NCBI GenBank assembly: GCA_028687415.1
Contig: JAQUAC010000046.1
Span: forward strand, 1-11,386
From: Acidocella sp.
GTDB taxonomy: Bacteria > Pseudomonadota > Alphaproteobacteria > Acetobacterales > Acetobacteraceae
DNA length: 11,386 nucleotides
Reading direction: 5' to 3'
Numbering within the stretch: position 1 is the first letter of the stretch; each line of letters begins with the position of its first letter. Under the pieces are notes generated by a model. The model was not told the origin of the DNA. It ran no database searches and was given only the letters and a program-made list of their open reading frames with translations. Below, one piece after another: positions 1 to 9,134 of this stretch. Made by a program: the position numbers and the translations under genes.

Positions 1-1031
1 CGTATGTGGACGGCTTCAGGTTCGACCTGGCAACCATACTGGCGCGCGGCCCGCATGGCTTCGACCGGCATTGCGGGTTCTTGCAGGCCTGCGGGCAGGA
101 CCCGCTGCTACGCACGGTCAAGCTCATCGCCGAGCCATGGGATTGCGAGTTGGGCAGTCACCATGTGGGAAACTTTCCACCTGGCTGGGCCGAGTGGAAC
201 GACAAGTTCCGCGACACCGCGCGGGATTTCTGGCGCGGCCACGCCACCGCGGGGGACATGGCCGCGCGGCTTGCCGGCTCGGCGGAGGCTTTCGCGCATC
301 AGGGGCGCCGCCCCTGGGCCAGCGTGAATTTCGTCACGGCGCATGACGGTTTCACCCTAAACGACTGGGCCAGCTATAACGGCAAGCACAACGAGGCGAA
401 CGGCGAGGGCAACCGCGACGGCGGTACGCATGACCGTTCCTGGAATTGCGGCGCCGAGGGGCCGGTGGACGATCCGGCCATCAACGAGCTGCGCGCCCGG
501 CAGCGGCGCAATATGCTGGTCACGCTGCTGCTGGCGCGGGGCACGCCCATGCTGTTGGCGGGCGACGAATTCGCCCGCACCCAGCAGGGCAACAACAATG
601 CCTATTGCCAGGACAATGAGATCAGTTGGGTGGACTGGAAAACCGATGCGGCCGGGGCGGCGCTGCTCCGCTTCACGCGGAAGCTCATCGGCCTTCGCCG
701 GGAGTTTCCGGTGCTAGGCTGTGGCCGCTTCCTCACGGGCGTGGGGGATGTCGCCTGGTTCAACCCCGGCGGCGCGCCCATGGCGGCGGCGGATTGGCGC
801 AAGCACTGCTTTGGTATGCGGTTGACCGGCCTTGGGCCGGCGCTGCTGCTCATCCTCAACGGCTACCAGCATGAAGTACCCTTCACTCTGCCCGGCCAAG
901 CGGGCTGGCGGCTGCTTTTGGACACCGCCAACCCCGAGGCGGAGGACGAAAACCTCCCCGCCTCGTATGCCCGCCCCCTGGCGCCGCGCAGCGTGCTACT
1001 TCTTCAGCAGGTCGCGGATTTCGGTGAGTAG
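1..1031 (+). CDS. glgX: Glycogen debranching enzyme GlgX, C-terminal part (5' truncated by window edge)
   Basis: This is the 3' half of a GH13 isoamylase-type debranching enzyme, which hydrolyses alpha-1,6 branch linkages of glycogen limit dextrins in the cytoplasm. The reading frame is already open at the left edge (first full codon at base 3, reading YVDGFRFDLA), so the real start lies outside. About 343 residues are visible; family members are usually about 650-710, so roughly half is missing. All three GH13 catalytic acids are present. Counting from that first Tyr, they are the nucleophile Asp8 in DGFRFD, the acid/base Glu44 in KLIAEPWD, and the transition-state Asp115 in FVTAHDGFTLNDW. 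The segment GTPMLLAGDEFARTQQGNNNAY is typical of GlgX/TreX. The tail forms the small C-terminal beta domain and ends at TAG (1029-1031). The last 36 bases overlap mscL on the opposite strand. Identification is confident. A TreX-like label is possible, because a trehalose-synthesis cluster could lie upstream. Confidence 0.95.
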   Translation, partial: YVDGFRFDLATILARGPHGFDRHCGFLQACGQDPLLRTVKLIAEPWDCELGSHHVGNFPPGWAEWNDKFRDTARDFWRGHATAGDMAARLAGSAEAFAHQGRRPWASVNFVTAHDGFTLNDWASYNGKHNEANGEGNRDGGTHDRSWNCGAEGPVDDPAINELRARQRRNMLVTLLLARGTPMLLAGDEFARTQQGNNNAYCQDNEISWVDWKTDAAGAALLRFTRKLIGLRREFPVLGCGRFLTGVGDVAWFNPGGAPMAAADWRKHCFGMRLTGLGPALLLILNGYQHEVPFTLPGQAGWRLLLDTANPEAEDENLPASYARPLAPRSVLLLQQVADFGE

Positions 1032-1445
1032 GGCCTCGGTCGGTGTCGGCGCGGCCTCGGCTGGCGCCGGGGATTTGTAAAGTTTTTCCACCAGACGGAC
1101 CATCCAGAAGATGGCGGCGGCGACGATAAGGAAGTTGATGACGGCATTGAGGAACGTGCCGTAATTGATCGTGACGTCCCCGGCCTTTTGCGCCTCCGCC
1201 AGCGTGGCTGCGGCGGTGCCCTTCAAGATGATGAAATGGTTGGAGAAATCCACGCCGCCGGTGAGCAGCCCGATGATCGGGGTGATGATGTCCTTCACCA
1301 AGCTGCTGACAATGGTGGTGAAGGCCGCGCCAATGACCACGCCGACGGCCAGATCCACGACATTGCCGCGCATGATGAAGGCCCGGAAGTCATCCACCCA
1401 GCCGGGTTTTTTGAGCTTTAGCGAGGATTTCAACCGTTCGGACAT
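996..1445 (-). CDS. mscL: Large-conductance mechanosensitive channel MscL
   Basis: MscL is a homopentameric inner-membrane channel that opens under membrane tension and releases solutes on hypo-osmotic shock. The 149-residue protein matches the usual 130-150. It has an amphipathic N terminus, then TM1 with the hallmark FIMRGNVVDLAVGVVIGAAF (about residues 23-42). A periplasmic loop follows (about 62-88), then TM2 around NAVINFLIVAAAIFWMVRLV, and a C-terminal helical bundle ending LLTEIRDLLKK. ATG at 1445 is chosen over an upstream in-frame ATG at 1508. It has a good Shine-Dalgarno sequence (AAGGAAG) just upstream, and homology begins there. The gene is convergent with glgX and their 3' ends overlap by 36 bases, so no independent terminator fits between them. 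It is divergent from accA. The N terminus (MSERLKSSLKLKKPGWVDD) is about 12 residues longer than the E. coli protein's; otherwise nothing is odd. Confidence 0.97.
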   Translation of the reverse strand: MSERLKSSLKLKKPGWVDDFRAFIMRGNVVDLAVGVVIGAAFTTIVSSLVKDIITPIIGLLTGGVDFSNHFIILKGTAAATLAEAQKAGDVTINYGTFLNAVINFLIVAAAIFWMVRLVEKLYKSPAPAEAAPTPTEALLTEIRDLLKK

Positions 1446-1503
1446 GGGCGCTTCCTTTTGGATGGGTATTGATTTGTAGGCTGTTAATGGTTTCCGCCGA
1501 ACG

Positions 1504-1530
1504 CGCAAAGCGGGGGCTGCGGCTCTTGCG
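1504..1530. repeat. Imperfect inverted repeat in the mscL/accA divergent spacer
   Basis: CGCAAAGC (1504-1511) pairs with GCTCTTGCG (1522-1530), giving an 8-bp stem with one bulged C and a 10-base G-rich loop. It is the only clear dyad in the 146-base spacer (1446-1591) between the divergent mscL and accA genes. No convincing -35/-10 pair was seen for either gene. It could be an operator or chance in GC-rich DNA; no poly-T tract follows, so it is not a standard terminator. Confidence 0.3.
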
Positions 1531-1591
1531 TGGCCATAGAGTAACCGGACCGGCTTTCCTCAGTCCAGATATGTGCTAAACGCCGGGTCCC

Positions 1592-2545
1592 ATGCGCCAA
1601 TATCTCGAATTTGAAAAACCAGTTGCCGAGCTCGAGGGTAAGATCGAAGAGCTGCGGCGGATGACGTCCCCCGGCGAGATCAACATCGCCGATGAGGTGG
1701 CGCGGCTCTCCGCCAAGGCGGACAACCAGCTTAAGGCGATCTACGCCAAGCTCACCCCCTGGCAGAAGACGCTGGTGGCGCGCCATGCTGAGCGGCCCAA
1801 GGCCCTCGGCGTGATCAGCGCGCTGATCGAGGACTTCACCCCCCTGGCGGGCGACCGCGCCTTTGCCGACGATGCCGCGATTATCGGCGGCATGGGCCGC
1901 TTCCGGGGCCAGCCGGTCATGGTCATCGGCACCGAGAAGGGCACCGATACCGAGAGCCGCATCAAGCATAATTTCGGCATGGCCAAGCCCGAGGGCTACC
2001 GCAAGGCGCGCCGCCTGATGGAGCTGGCCGGGCGCTTCGGCCTGCCGGTTCTCACCTTTGTCGACACCTCCGGCGCGTTTCCGGGCATCGAGGCCGAGGC
2101 TCGCGGCCAAGCCGAGGCCATCGCGCGCGGTATTGAAGCCTGCCTTTCCGCTCCGGTGCCGTTTATTGCCACCATCATCGGTGAGGGTGGCTCCGGCGGG
2201 GCTATCGCGCTCGCCGCTGGCAACGTGGTGCTGATGTATGAGCACGCGATCTATTCCGTGATTTCGCCGGAAGGCTGCGCCTCGATCCTGTGGCGTGATG
2301 CCGCGCAGGCGCCGGTGGCGGCGGAGGCGATGCGCATCACCGCGCAGGATCTGAAGAAACTGGGGCTGATCGACGAGATCGTGCCCGAGCCGATGGGCGG
2401 CGCGCATCGCGACCCGGAGGCTGCCCTGTTGTCGCTGGGTGATGCCATCGAGAAGGCGCTGGCCCCGCTGAAGGGGCTTGCCCCGGAGGCACTGAAAGCC
2501 CGCCGCCGCGATAAATTTCTCGCGATGGGGAAAATCGGGCTCTAA
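1592..2545 (+). CDS. accA: Acetyl-CoA carboxylase carboxyltransferase subunit alpha
   Basis: AccA forms an alpha2beta2 carboxyltransferase with AccD. It transfers the carboxyl group from biotin on AccB to acetyl-CoA, making malonyl-CoA for fatty acid synthesis. The protein has 317 residues, normal for the family. An N-terminal helical segment (about 1-60) is followed by a crotonase-like carboxyltransferase domain with conserved blocks: LAGDRAFADDAAIIGG, GTEKGTDTESRIKHNFGM, PEGYRKARRLMELA, the oxyanion-hole region IGEGGSGGAIAL, and YSVISPEGCASILW. The C-terminal PEPMGGAHRDPEAA block is also present. One oddity is that the usually proline-containing DTPGA(F/Y)PG motif reads DTSGAFPG, with Ser at residue 160. 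The ATG start has only a weak GC-rich Shine-Dalgarno-like stretch (CCGGGT), but homology begins at that Met. The TAA stop overlaps by 4 bases the stop of the convergent membrane-protein gene. accD is not in the window, so accA stands alone here. Confidence 0.97.
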   Translation: MRQYLEFEKPVAELEGKIEELRRMTSPGEINIADEVARLSAKADNQLKAIYAKLTPWQKTLVARHAERPKALGVISALIEDFTPLAGDRAFADDAAIIGGMGRFRGQPVMVIGTEKGTDTESRIKHNFGMAKPEGYRKARRLMELAGRFGLPVLTFVDTSGAFPGIEAEARGQAEAIARGIEACLSAPVPFIATIIGEGGSGGAIALAAGNVVLMYEHAIYSVISPEGCASILWRDAAQAPVAAEAMRITAQDLKKLGLIDEIVPEPMGGAHRDPEAALLSLGDAIEKALAPLKGLAPEALKARRRDKFLAMGKIGL

Positions 2546-2919
2546 GCAGACCGCCCCGAGACCAGGCTCGTCCAGGCGAAGAGCCCCAGCGCCGCGCCGG
2601 TGATCCCGGTCGTGGCGTTGTAGTTCACCACCGCCGCGATTCCGACCCCGAGCGCCAGCGCCCCGGCCAGACGGTTGCCGCCGAAGAACGCCACCAGCCC
2701 CAGCGCCAGCGCGGCCCAGCCGAACACCCCGTAATACTGGCCGGTGAGCACCCAGCCGCGCGGCACGCAGAACGCCGGCGGGTTGGCGGCGGCGCAGATC
2801 CCCACCGTTTCGCGCGGCACGATGGCGAGCTGCCGGAATGCGGCCATCCCCCCGCCGATGAGCGTCACAAGGGCGGTGCCCAGCCAGTCTAACCCGCCCC
2901 AGCGGATGGTTTTGCTCAT
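2542..2919 (-). CDS. Small hypothetical membrane protein with a two-cysteine loop
   Basis: I do not recognise this 125-residue protein. It has a basic N terminus (Lys3, Arg6) and three to four hydrophobic segments at about residues 11-30, 62-80, 83-99 and 103-120. Between the first two lies the loop CAAANPPAFCVPR, with Cys42 and Cys51. If the N terminus is cytoplasmic, as its charge suggests, this loop is periplasmic and the cysteines could form a disulfide or bind a metal. A conserved-looking VVNYNATTGITGA stretch leads into the last segment. ATG at 2919 has a good Shine-Dalgarno sequence (AAGGA, 8 bases upstream), which supports a real translated gene. It converges on accA with a 4-base stop-codon overlap and is divergent from glyQ over 84 bases. 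GC-rich opposite-strand ORFs are often artefacts, but this one occupies otherwise empty space and has membrane-protein composition. Its function is unknown. Confidence 0.8.
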   Translation of the reverse strand: MSKTIRWGGLDWLGTALVTLIGGGMAAFRQLAIVPRETVGICAAANPPAFCVPRGWVLTGQYYGVFGWAALALGLVAFFGGNRLAGALALGVGIAAVVNYNATTGITGAALGLFAWTSLVSGRSA

Positions 2920-3003
2920 GCGGAATGTCCTTCGCGGTTGCTCTTCGCCGTGCGGGGCCGTATTGCTGCGCCGCGACAGGTTTCACATACTATACAAGGG
3001 TCC

Positions 3004-3876
3004 ATGACAGTCCACACCGCCCCGGGGCGCCCGAAAAGTTTTCAGGATATTATCCTGACCTTGCATGATTTCTGGGCCAAGCAGGGTTGCGTGATCCTGC
3101 AACCCTACGATGTGGAGATGGGGGCGGGCACGTTCCACCCGGCGACCACGCTGCGCGCCCTGGGCCCAAAGCCGTGGAAGGCCGCCTATGTGCAGCCCTC
3201 TCGCCGCCCGTCGGACGGGCGCTACGGTGAGAACCCCAACCGCCTGCAACACTATTACCAGTATCAGGCGCTGCTGAAGCCGAGCCCGGACAACATCCAG
3301 GAATTGCTGTTGCAGAGCTACGACGCCATCGGCATCGACCGCCGTTTGCATGACATCCGCTTCGTCGAGGACGATTGGGAAAGCCCGACTTTGGGCGCCT
3401 GGGGCCTGGGCTGGGAAGTCTGGTGCGATGGCATGGAGGTGACGCAGTTCACCTATTTCCAGCAAGTTGGCGGCATTGCCTGCGTCTCCCCCAGCGCGGA
3501 GCTGACCTATGGGCTGGAGCGTCTGGCCATGTATGTGCAGGGCGTGGAGAACGTGTACGACCTGGATTTCAACGGCCAGGGCGTGACCTATGGCGACGTG
3601 TTCCTGCGCGCCGAGCGTGATTACTCCAAGCATAATTTCGAGCTGGCCAACACGGAGATGCTGGCCCGGCACTTCGCCGACGCGGAGGCCGAGTGCGTGG
3701 CGCTGGTGGCCGGCGGCGTGGCCCAGCCGGCCTATGACCAGTGCATCAAGGCCAGCCATTTGTTCAACCTTCTGGACGCACGCGGCGTGATCTCCGTTGC
3801 CGAGCGGGCGTCCTATATCGCGCGGGTGCGCAATCTGGCGAAAGCCTGCGCCGAAGCCTGGATGGCGGGCGAATAA
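3004..3876 (+). CDS. glyQ: Glycine--tRNA ligase alpha subunit
   Basis: GlyQ is the alpha subunit of the bacterial alpha2beta2 glycyl-tRNA synthetase. It carries the class II catalytic core that activates glycine with ATP, releasing PPi, and charges tRNA-Gly. The 290-residue length is typical (about 280-310). Family hallmarks are FQDIILTLHDFWAKQGCVILQPYD near the N terminus, then EMGAGTFHPATTLRALGPKPW and AYVQPSRRPSDGRYGENPNR. These are followed by HYYQYQALLKPSPD, WESPTLGAWGLGWEVWCDGME, and ELTYGLERLAMYVQ, which corresponds to class II motif 3. ATG at 3004 is preceded closely by AAGGG; an in-frame start 66 bases upstream lacks homology and lies in the spacer. Its TAA stop overlaps the glyS ATG as TAATG, so the two subunits are probably translationally coupled in equal amounts. 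No T-box or glycine riboswitch was seen in the 84-base leader region (2920-3003). Confidence 0.98.
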   Translation: MTVHTAPGRPKSFQDIILTLHDFWAKQGCVILQPYDVEMGAGTFHPATTLRALGPKPWKAAYVQPSRRPSDGRYGENPNRLQHYYQYQALLKPSPDNIQELLLQSYDAIGIDRRLHDIRFVEDDWESPTLGAWGLGWEVWCDGMEVTQFTYFQQVGGIACVSPSAELTYGLERLAMYVQGVENVYDLDFNGQGVTYGDVFLRAERDYSKHNFELANTEMLARHFADAEAECVALVAGGVAQPAYDQCIKASHLFNLLDARGVISVAERASYIARVRNLAKACAEAWMAGE

Positions 3877-5903
3877 TGCCTGAGTTTTTTCTGGAAATTT
3901 TCTCGGAAGAGATACCGGCCCGCATGCAGGCGCAAGCCGCAACGGAGCTGGAGCGCTTGCTGACCCCGGTATTCGCGGAGCTGAAGGCCGGGGGCGTGAA
4001 AACCTATTACGGCCCGCGCCGGATCGCTATTTCCGCCATTGTGGCGGCGGAAAAGCCCGGCAGCGCGGTGGAAGAGCGCGGCCCGCGCGATTCCGCGCCG
4101 GAGCAGGCTCTCGCCGGATTCCTGCGCAAGCATAATGCCGCCCGCGAGGAGCTGGTGGCCGAGGGCGGGTATTACGTGCTCCGCCGCAATCTGGCCCCCG
4201 TGGCGGCGGCGGCCTTGCTGCGTGAGACGCTACCTGCCGCATTGGCTAAATTCTCCTGGCCGAAATCCATGCGCTGGGGGTCCGGCGGGGATTTCACCTG
4301 GGTGCGCCCGCTGCGTAGACTGATCTGTCTACTTGATAGCGAAGTCATCCCCTTCACCCTCGGCCCGGTAACCGCTGGCGACGAGACCGAGGGGCACCGC
4401 GTGCATGGCCCCGGCCCGGTGACGGTGTCCTCCGTTGCCGTGTGGGAGGAGAAGCTCCGCGAGCATTATGTCGTGGTTAACCAGGTGGAGCGCCGGGAGA
4501 AGATTGCTGCCGGCATGGCCGAACAGGCTGCCGCACTTGGCTTGTCGGTCGCCCCGGATGAGGGGCTGCTGGACGAGGTTAATGGCCTCGTGGAATGGCC
4601 CGTCCCGCTGATCGGCAAGATCGACGAGAAATTCATGGATTTGCCGCCGGAAGTCCGCGAGCTGTCCATGAAGATCAACCAGAAATATTTCGCTCTTCGC
4701 GATGCCTCCGGCAAACCGGCGCCGTATTTCGCCTTCGTGGCGAATCTGGCCGCTGACGATGGGGGCAAGGCGATTATCGCGGGCAATGAGCGCGTGCTGC
4801 GCGCCCGGCTCTCGGATGCAAGGCATTTCTGGGATCTGGACCTGAAAACCCCGCTGGACGCGCTGCTGCCGAAGCTGGAGAAGATCACCTTTCACGCCAA
4901 GATTGGCACGCAGCGCCAGCGCGCGGACCGGATTGCGGATTTAGCCGCGGACATTGCCACGCTGCTGGACGGTACGCCGGAGCAAATCGGGCAGGCGGCG
5001 GATGCCGGATTGTTGGCCAAGGCCGATCTCGTCACCGGTATGGTCGGGGAATTCCCGGAATTGCAGGGCGTCATGGGCGGCTATTACGCGACCAAGACCC
5101 GTGGCCCGGCCGTGGGCGGGGCGATTCGCACGCATTACCAGCCCAAAGGCCCCTCTGATGAGGTGCCCTCGGGTATTGTGGCTGTCTCCGTGGCCCTGGC
5201 CGACAAGCTGGACACGCTGCGGGCGTTCTTTGCCATTGGCGAGAAGCCGACCGGCTCGGGTGACCCGTTTGCGCTGCGCCGCTGCGCTTTGGGGGTTATC
5301 CGCATCATTCTCGAGAACGGGTTGCGCCTGAACCTCAAGCCGCTGCTGAACGGTGATGAGGGGCTGTTTGACTTCATTATCGAGCGCCTGCGCGTGAAGC
5401 TGCGCGGCGAGGGCAAGCGGTTTGATGTGCTGGATGCCGTGCTGGCCGCCGGGGCGGATGATGATCTTGTCCGTCTGATGAAAAAGGTGGATGCGCTGGG
5501 CGTCATGCTTGGCACGGATGACGGCAAGAACCTGCTCAGTGCCTATAAGCGGGCGGCGAATATTCTGCGCATTGAGGATGCCAAGGACGGACCGCATACG
5601 GGCGAACCGGATGCGGGGGGCTTTGAGCAGGCTGAAGAGAATGAACTCTGGCGTGCCATGGGGGCGGTTCAGGCTGAGCTTTATGCACCGCTTGAAGATG
5701 GCAAAGAGGGCTTGCTGCACGCTGAGCAATATGGCGAGGCCATGCGCATTTTTGCCACACTGCGTCCTGCTGTGGATGCGTTTTTCGAAAAAGTTACGGT
5801 TAATGCGGAATTGCCGAAATTACGCCGCAATCGTTTGCAACTGCTCGCGCGCTTCCGGGATACGGTTAACCAAGTCGCTGATTTTTCTAAGATTGAGGGT
5901 TGA
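3876..5903 (+). CDS. glyS: Glycine--tRNA ligase beta subunit
   Basis: GlyS is the large beta subunit that binds tRNA-Gly and completes the alpha2beta2 synthetase with GlyQ. The 675-residue length is normal (about 670-710). It begins with the family signature EFFLEIFSEEIPARM. Around residue 308 comes ARLSDARHFWDLDLK. About residues 382-405 carry VTGMVGEFPELQGVMGGYYA, and about 462 the block GDPFALRR, both in the HD-like region. The C-terminal DALR-type anticodon-binding domain (about 588-665) contains FFEKVTVNAE and RNRLQLLARF. ATG at 3876 overlaps the glyQ stop by one base. A longer in-frame ORF from 3741 lies inside glyQ and is rejected. The last ~150 bases are markedly more AT-rich (27 of 60 bases G/C at 5761-5820) than the rest, which may hide a promoter for ppdK. 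Confidence 0.98.
   Translation: MPEFFLEIFSEEIPARMQAQAATELERLLTPVFAELKAGGVKTYYGPRRIAISAIVAAEKPGSAVEERGPRDSAPEQALAGFLRKHNAAREELVAEGGYYVLRRNLAPVAAAALLRETLPAALAKFSWPKSMRWGSGGDFTWVRPLRRLICLLDSEVIPFTLGPVTAGDETEGHRVHGPGPVTVSSVAVWEEKLREHYVVVNQVERREKIAAGMAEQAAALGLSVAPDEGLLDEVNGLVEWPVPLIGKIDEKFMDLPPEVRELSMKINQKYFALRDASGKPAPYFAFVANLAADDGGKAIIAGNERVLRARLSDARHFWDLDLKTPLDALLPKLEKITFHAKIGTQRQRADRIADLAADIATLLDGTPEQIGQAADAGLLAKADLVTGMVGEFPELQGVMGGYYATKTRGPAVGGAIRTHYQPKGPSDEVPSGIVAVSVALADKLDTLRAFFAIGEKPTGSGDPFALRRCALGVIRIILENGLRLNLKPLLNGDEGLFDFIIERLRVKLRGEGKRFDVLDAVLAAGADDDLVRLMKKVDALGVMLGTDDGKNLLSAYKRAANILRIEDAKDGPHTGEPDAGGFEQAEENELWRAMGAVQAELYAPLEDGKEGLLHAEQYGEAMRIFATLRPAVDAFFEKVTVNAELPKLRRNRLQLLARFRDTVNQVADFSKIEG
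5866..5893 (+). promoter_or_regulatory. Candidate sigma70-type promoter for ppdK inside the glyS 3' end
   Basis: TTAACC (5866-5871, 4 of 6 to TTGACA) and TAAGAT (5888-5893, 4 of 6 to TATAAT) are separated by 16 bases. They lie in the AT-rich 3' end of glyS. A start about 7 bases downstream, near 5900, would give a ~15-base leader holding exactly the TGAGGAG ribosome-binding site of ppdK. The match is by eye only, and alphaproteobacterial promoters are hard to call. Confidence 0.3.
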
Positions 5904-5914
5904 GGAGTTAGGTC

Positions 5915-8587
<2,673 letters not shown>

Positions 8588-8604
8588 GCTGATTGAGGTA
8601 AGGC

Positions 8605-8644
8605 GAGGGGGCGTTGCCCTCTTGCCCCCCACCAGAGCCCCTGG
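8605..8644. repeat. GC-rich inverted-repeat element downstream of ppdK
   Basis: GGGGGC (8607-8612) pairs with GCCCCC (8624-8629) across an 11-base loop. A second small dyad, CCAG (8632-8635) and CTGG (8641-8644), follows at once. There is no T-tract, so this is not a classical terminator. It may protect the ppdK transcript 3' end. Its look (runs of G, then runs of C, then ACCAG...CTGG) resembles GC-rich intergenic repeats I recall from Acetobacteraceae genomes, but only one copy is in this window. Confidence 0.4.
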
Positions 8645-8663
8645 ACCTCGCAATTAGGCTATG

Positions 8664-8709
8664 AAAAAGGGCCCGCTCTTGCCGTTTCACCGGCTGGGGC
8701 GGGCCCTTT
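8664..8709. terminator. Bidirectional rho-independent terminator between ppdK and the ferredoxin gene
   Basis: AAAGGGCCCGC (8666-8676) and GCGGGCCCTTT (8699-8709) form a perfect 11-bp stem. Inside the 22-base loop, GCCG (8681-8684) and CGGC (8691-8694) can add a 4-bp upper stem. Read on the minus strand the hairpin ends in a run of five T, just 3 bases after the ferredoxin stop codon, so it is a strong terminator for that gene. On the plus strand the T-tract is short (TTTGCCTT), giving a weaker terminator for ppdK. Confidence 0.85.
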
Positions 8710-8712
8710 GCC

Positions 8713-9057
8713 TTACTCCGGCAGCATACGCGCTCGAACGCGGCCCCCGGCCTTGATATGCTGTTCCAGCACCTCATCCACGGCCTCGAAGGAGTCGAGC
8801 TTGTACCAGATGCCCTCCGGGTAGAGCACGGCGCAGGGGCCTAGCTCGCAGCGGTCCAGGCAGCCGGCTTGGTTCACGCGCACACCCTGGAGGCCGAGCT
8901 CCTTCACCCGCACCTTCATGTAGTCGCGGATTTTGTCGGCGCCCTTGGAGGCGCAGCAGCCGCGTGGGTGGCCATCTGGCCGGCGGTTGCCGCAGACGAA
9001 GACATGGGTGGAGAAGTAGAGTGCCGGATCGTCCGGGTGCCGTGTGCCCAAAGCCAT
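8713..9057 (-). CDS. Thioredoxin-fold [2Fe-2S] ferredoxin (COG3411 type)
   Basis: This 114-residue protein belongs to the thioredoxin-like [2Fe-2S] ferredoxins, soluble electron carriers best known from Aquifex aeolicus Fd4 and related to the NuoE fold. The cluster ligands are recognisable as Cys22 (HVFVC), Cys35 (RPDGHPRGCCASKG), Cys66 and Cys70 (AGCLDRCELGP). The following AVLYPEGIWYKL and VDEVLEQHIKAGGRV blocks are also family-typical. Two further cysteines occur, Cys34 directly before a ligand and Cys75. The N terminus extends about 13 residues beyond Fd4. ATG at 9057 has a strong Shine-Dalgarno sequence (CAGGAG) 2-3 bases from the start codon; an in-frame ORF reaching 9453 runs through msrB and is rejected. 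The gene ends 3 bases before a bidirectional terminator. It is divergent from msrB. The physiological partner is unknown; electron supply to an oxidoreductase is the general expectation. Confidence 0.92.
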   Translation of the reverse strand: MALGTRHPDDPALYFSTHVFVCGNRRPDGHPRGCCASKGADKIRDYMKVRVKELGLQGVRVNQAGCLDRCELGPCAVLYPEGIWYKLDSFEAVDEVLEQHIKAGGRVRARMLPE

Positions 9058-9077
9058 TGCTCCTGAGAATTTGTGCC

Positions 9078-9107
9078 TATGTAAGCTGTTCACCGGGGCG
9101 CAGGCAA
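9078..9107 (-). promoter_or_regulatory. Candidate promoter for the ferredoxin gene
   Basis: On the minus strand, TTGCCT (9107-9102) and TACATA (9083-9078) are 18 bases apart. They resemble -35 and -10 elements (3 of 6 matches each). The predicted start near 9071 would leave a ~14-base leader containing the AGGAG ribosome-binding site before ATG at 9057. It lies in the 77-base divergent spacer with msrB. Weak, visual evidence only. Confidence 0.25.
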
Positions 9108-9134
9108 AAGGCGCGGGCCGGAGGGAGTGATAAT

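Noticed and set aside
1484..2986. A 500-codon minus-strand frame opposite accA
   Set aside because: It has low-complexity composition, overlaps the confident accA and the small membrane-protein gene, and shows no domain; it is a codon-bias shadow.
2963..2991. Possible promoter TTGCTG-17-CATACT before glyQ
   Set aside because: The match is weak (3 and 4 of 6), and the predicted start near 2998 would leave almost no leader and cut the AAGGG ribosome-binding site.
2983..3942. A 319-codon minus-strand frame opposite glyQ
   Set aside because: It covers the confident glyQ gene and has shadow-type composition (many His, Gln, Ala, Gly) with no motif.
4941..5729. A 262-codon minus-strand frame opposite glyS
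   Set aside because: It lies wholly inside glyS and has no recognisable motif or ribosome-binding site.
5781..5792. Perfect 12-base palindrome TTTTTCGAAAAA in glyS
   Set aside because: It encodes conserved FFEK residues of the DALR domain, has no repeat elsewhere in the window, and is explained by coding sequence.
8964..9134. N-terminal extension of msrB from 8964
   Set aside because: It overlaps the ferredoxin gene. The internal ATG at 9135 has a good ribosome-binding site and begins a proper signal peptide.
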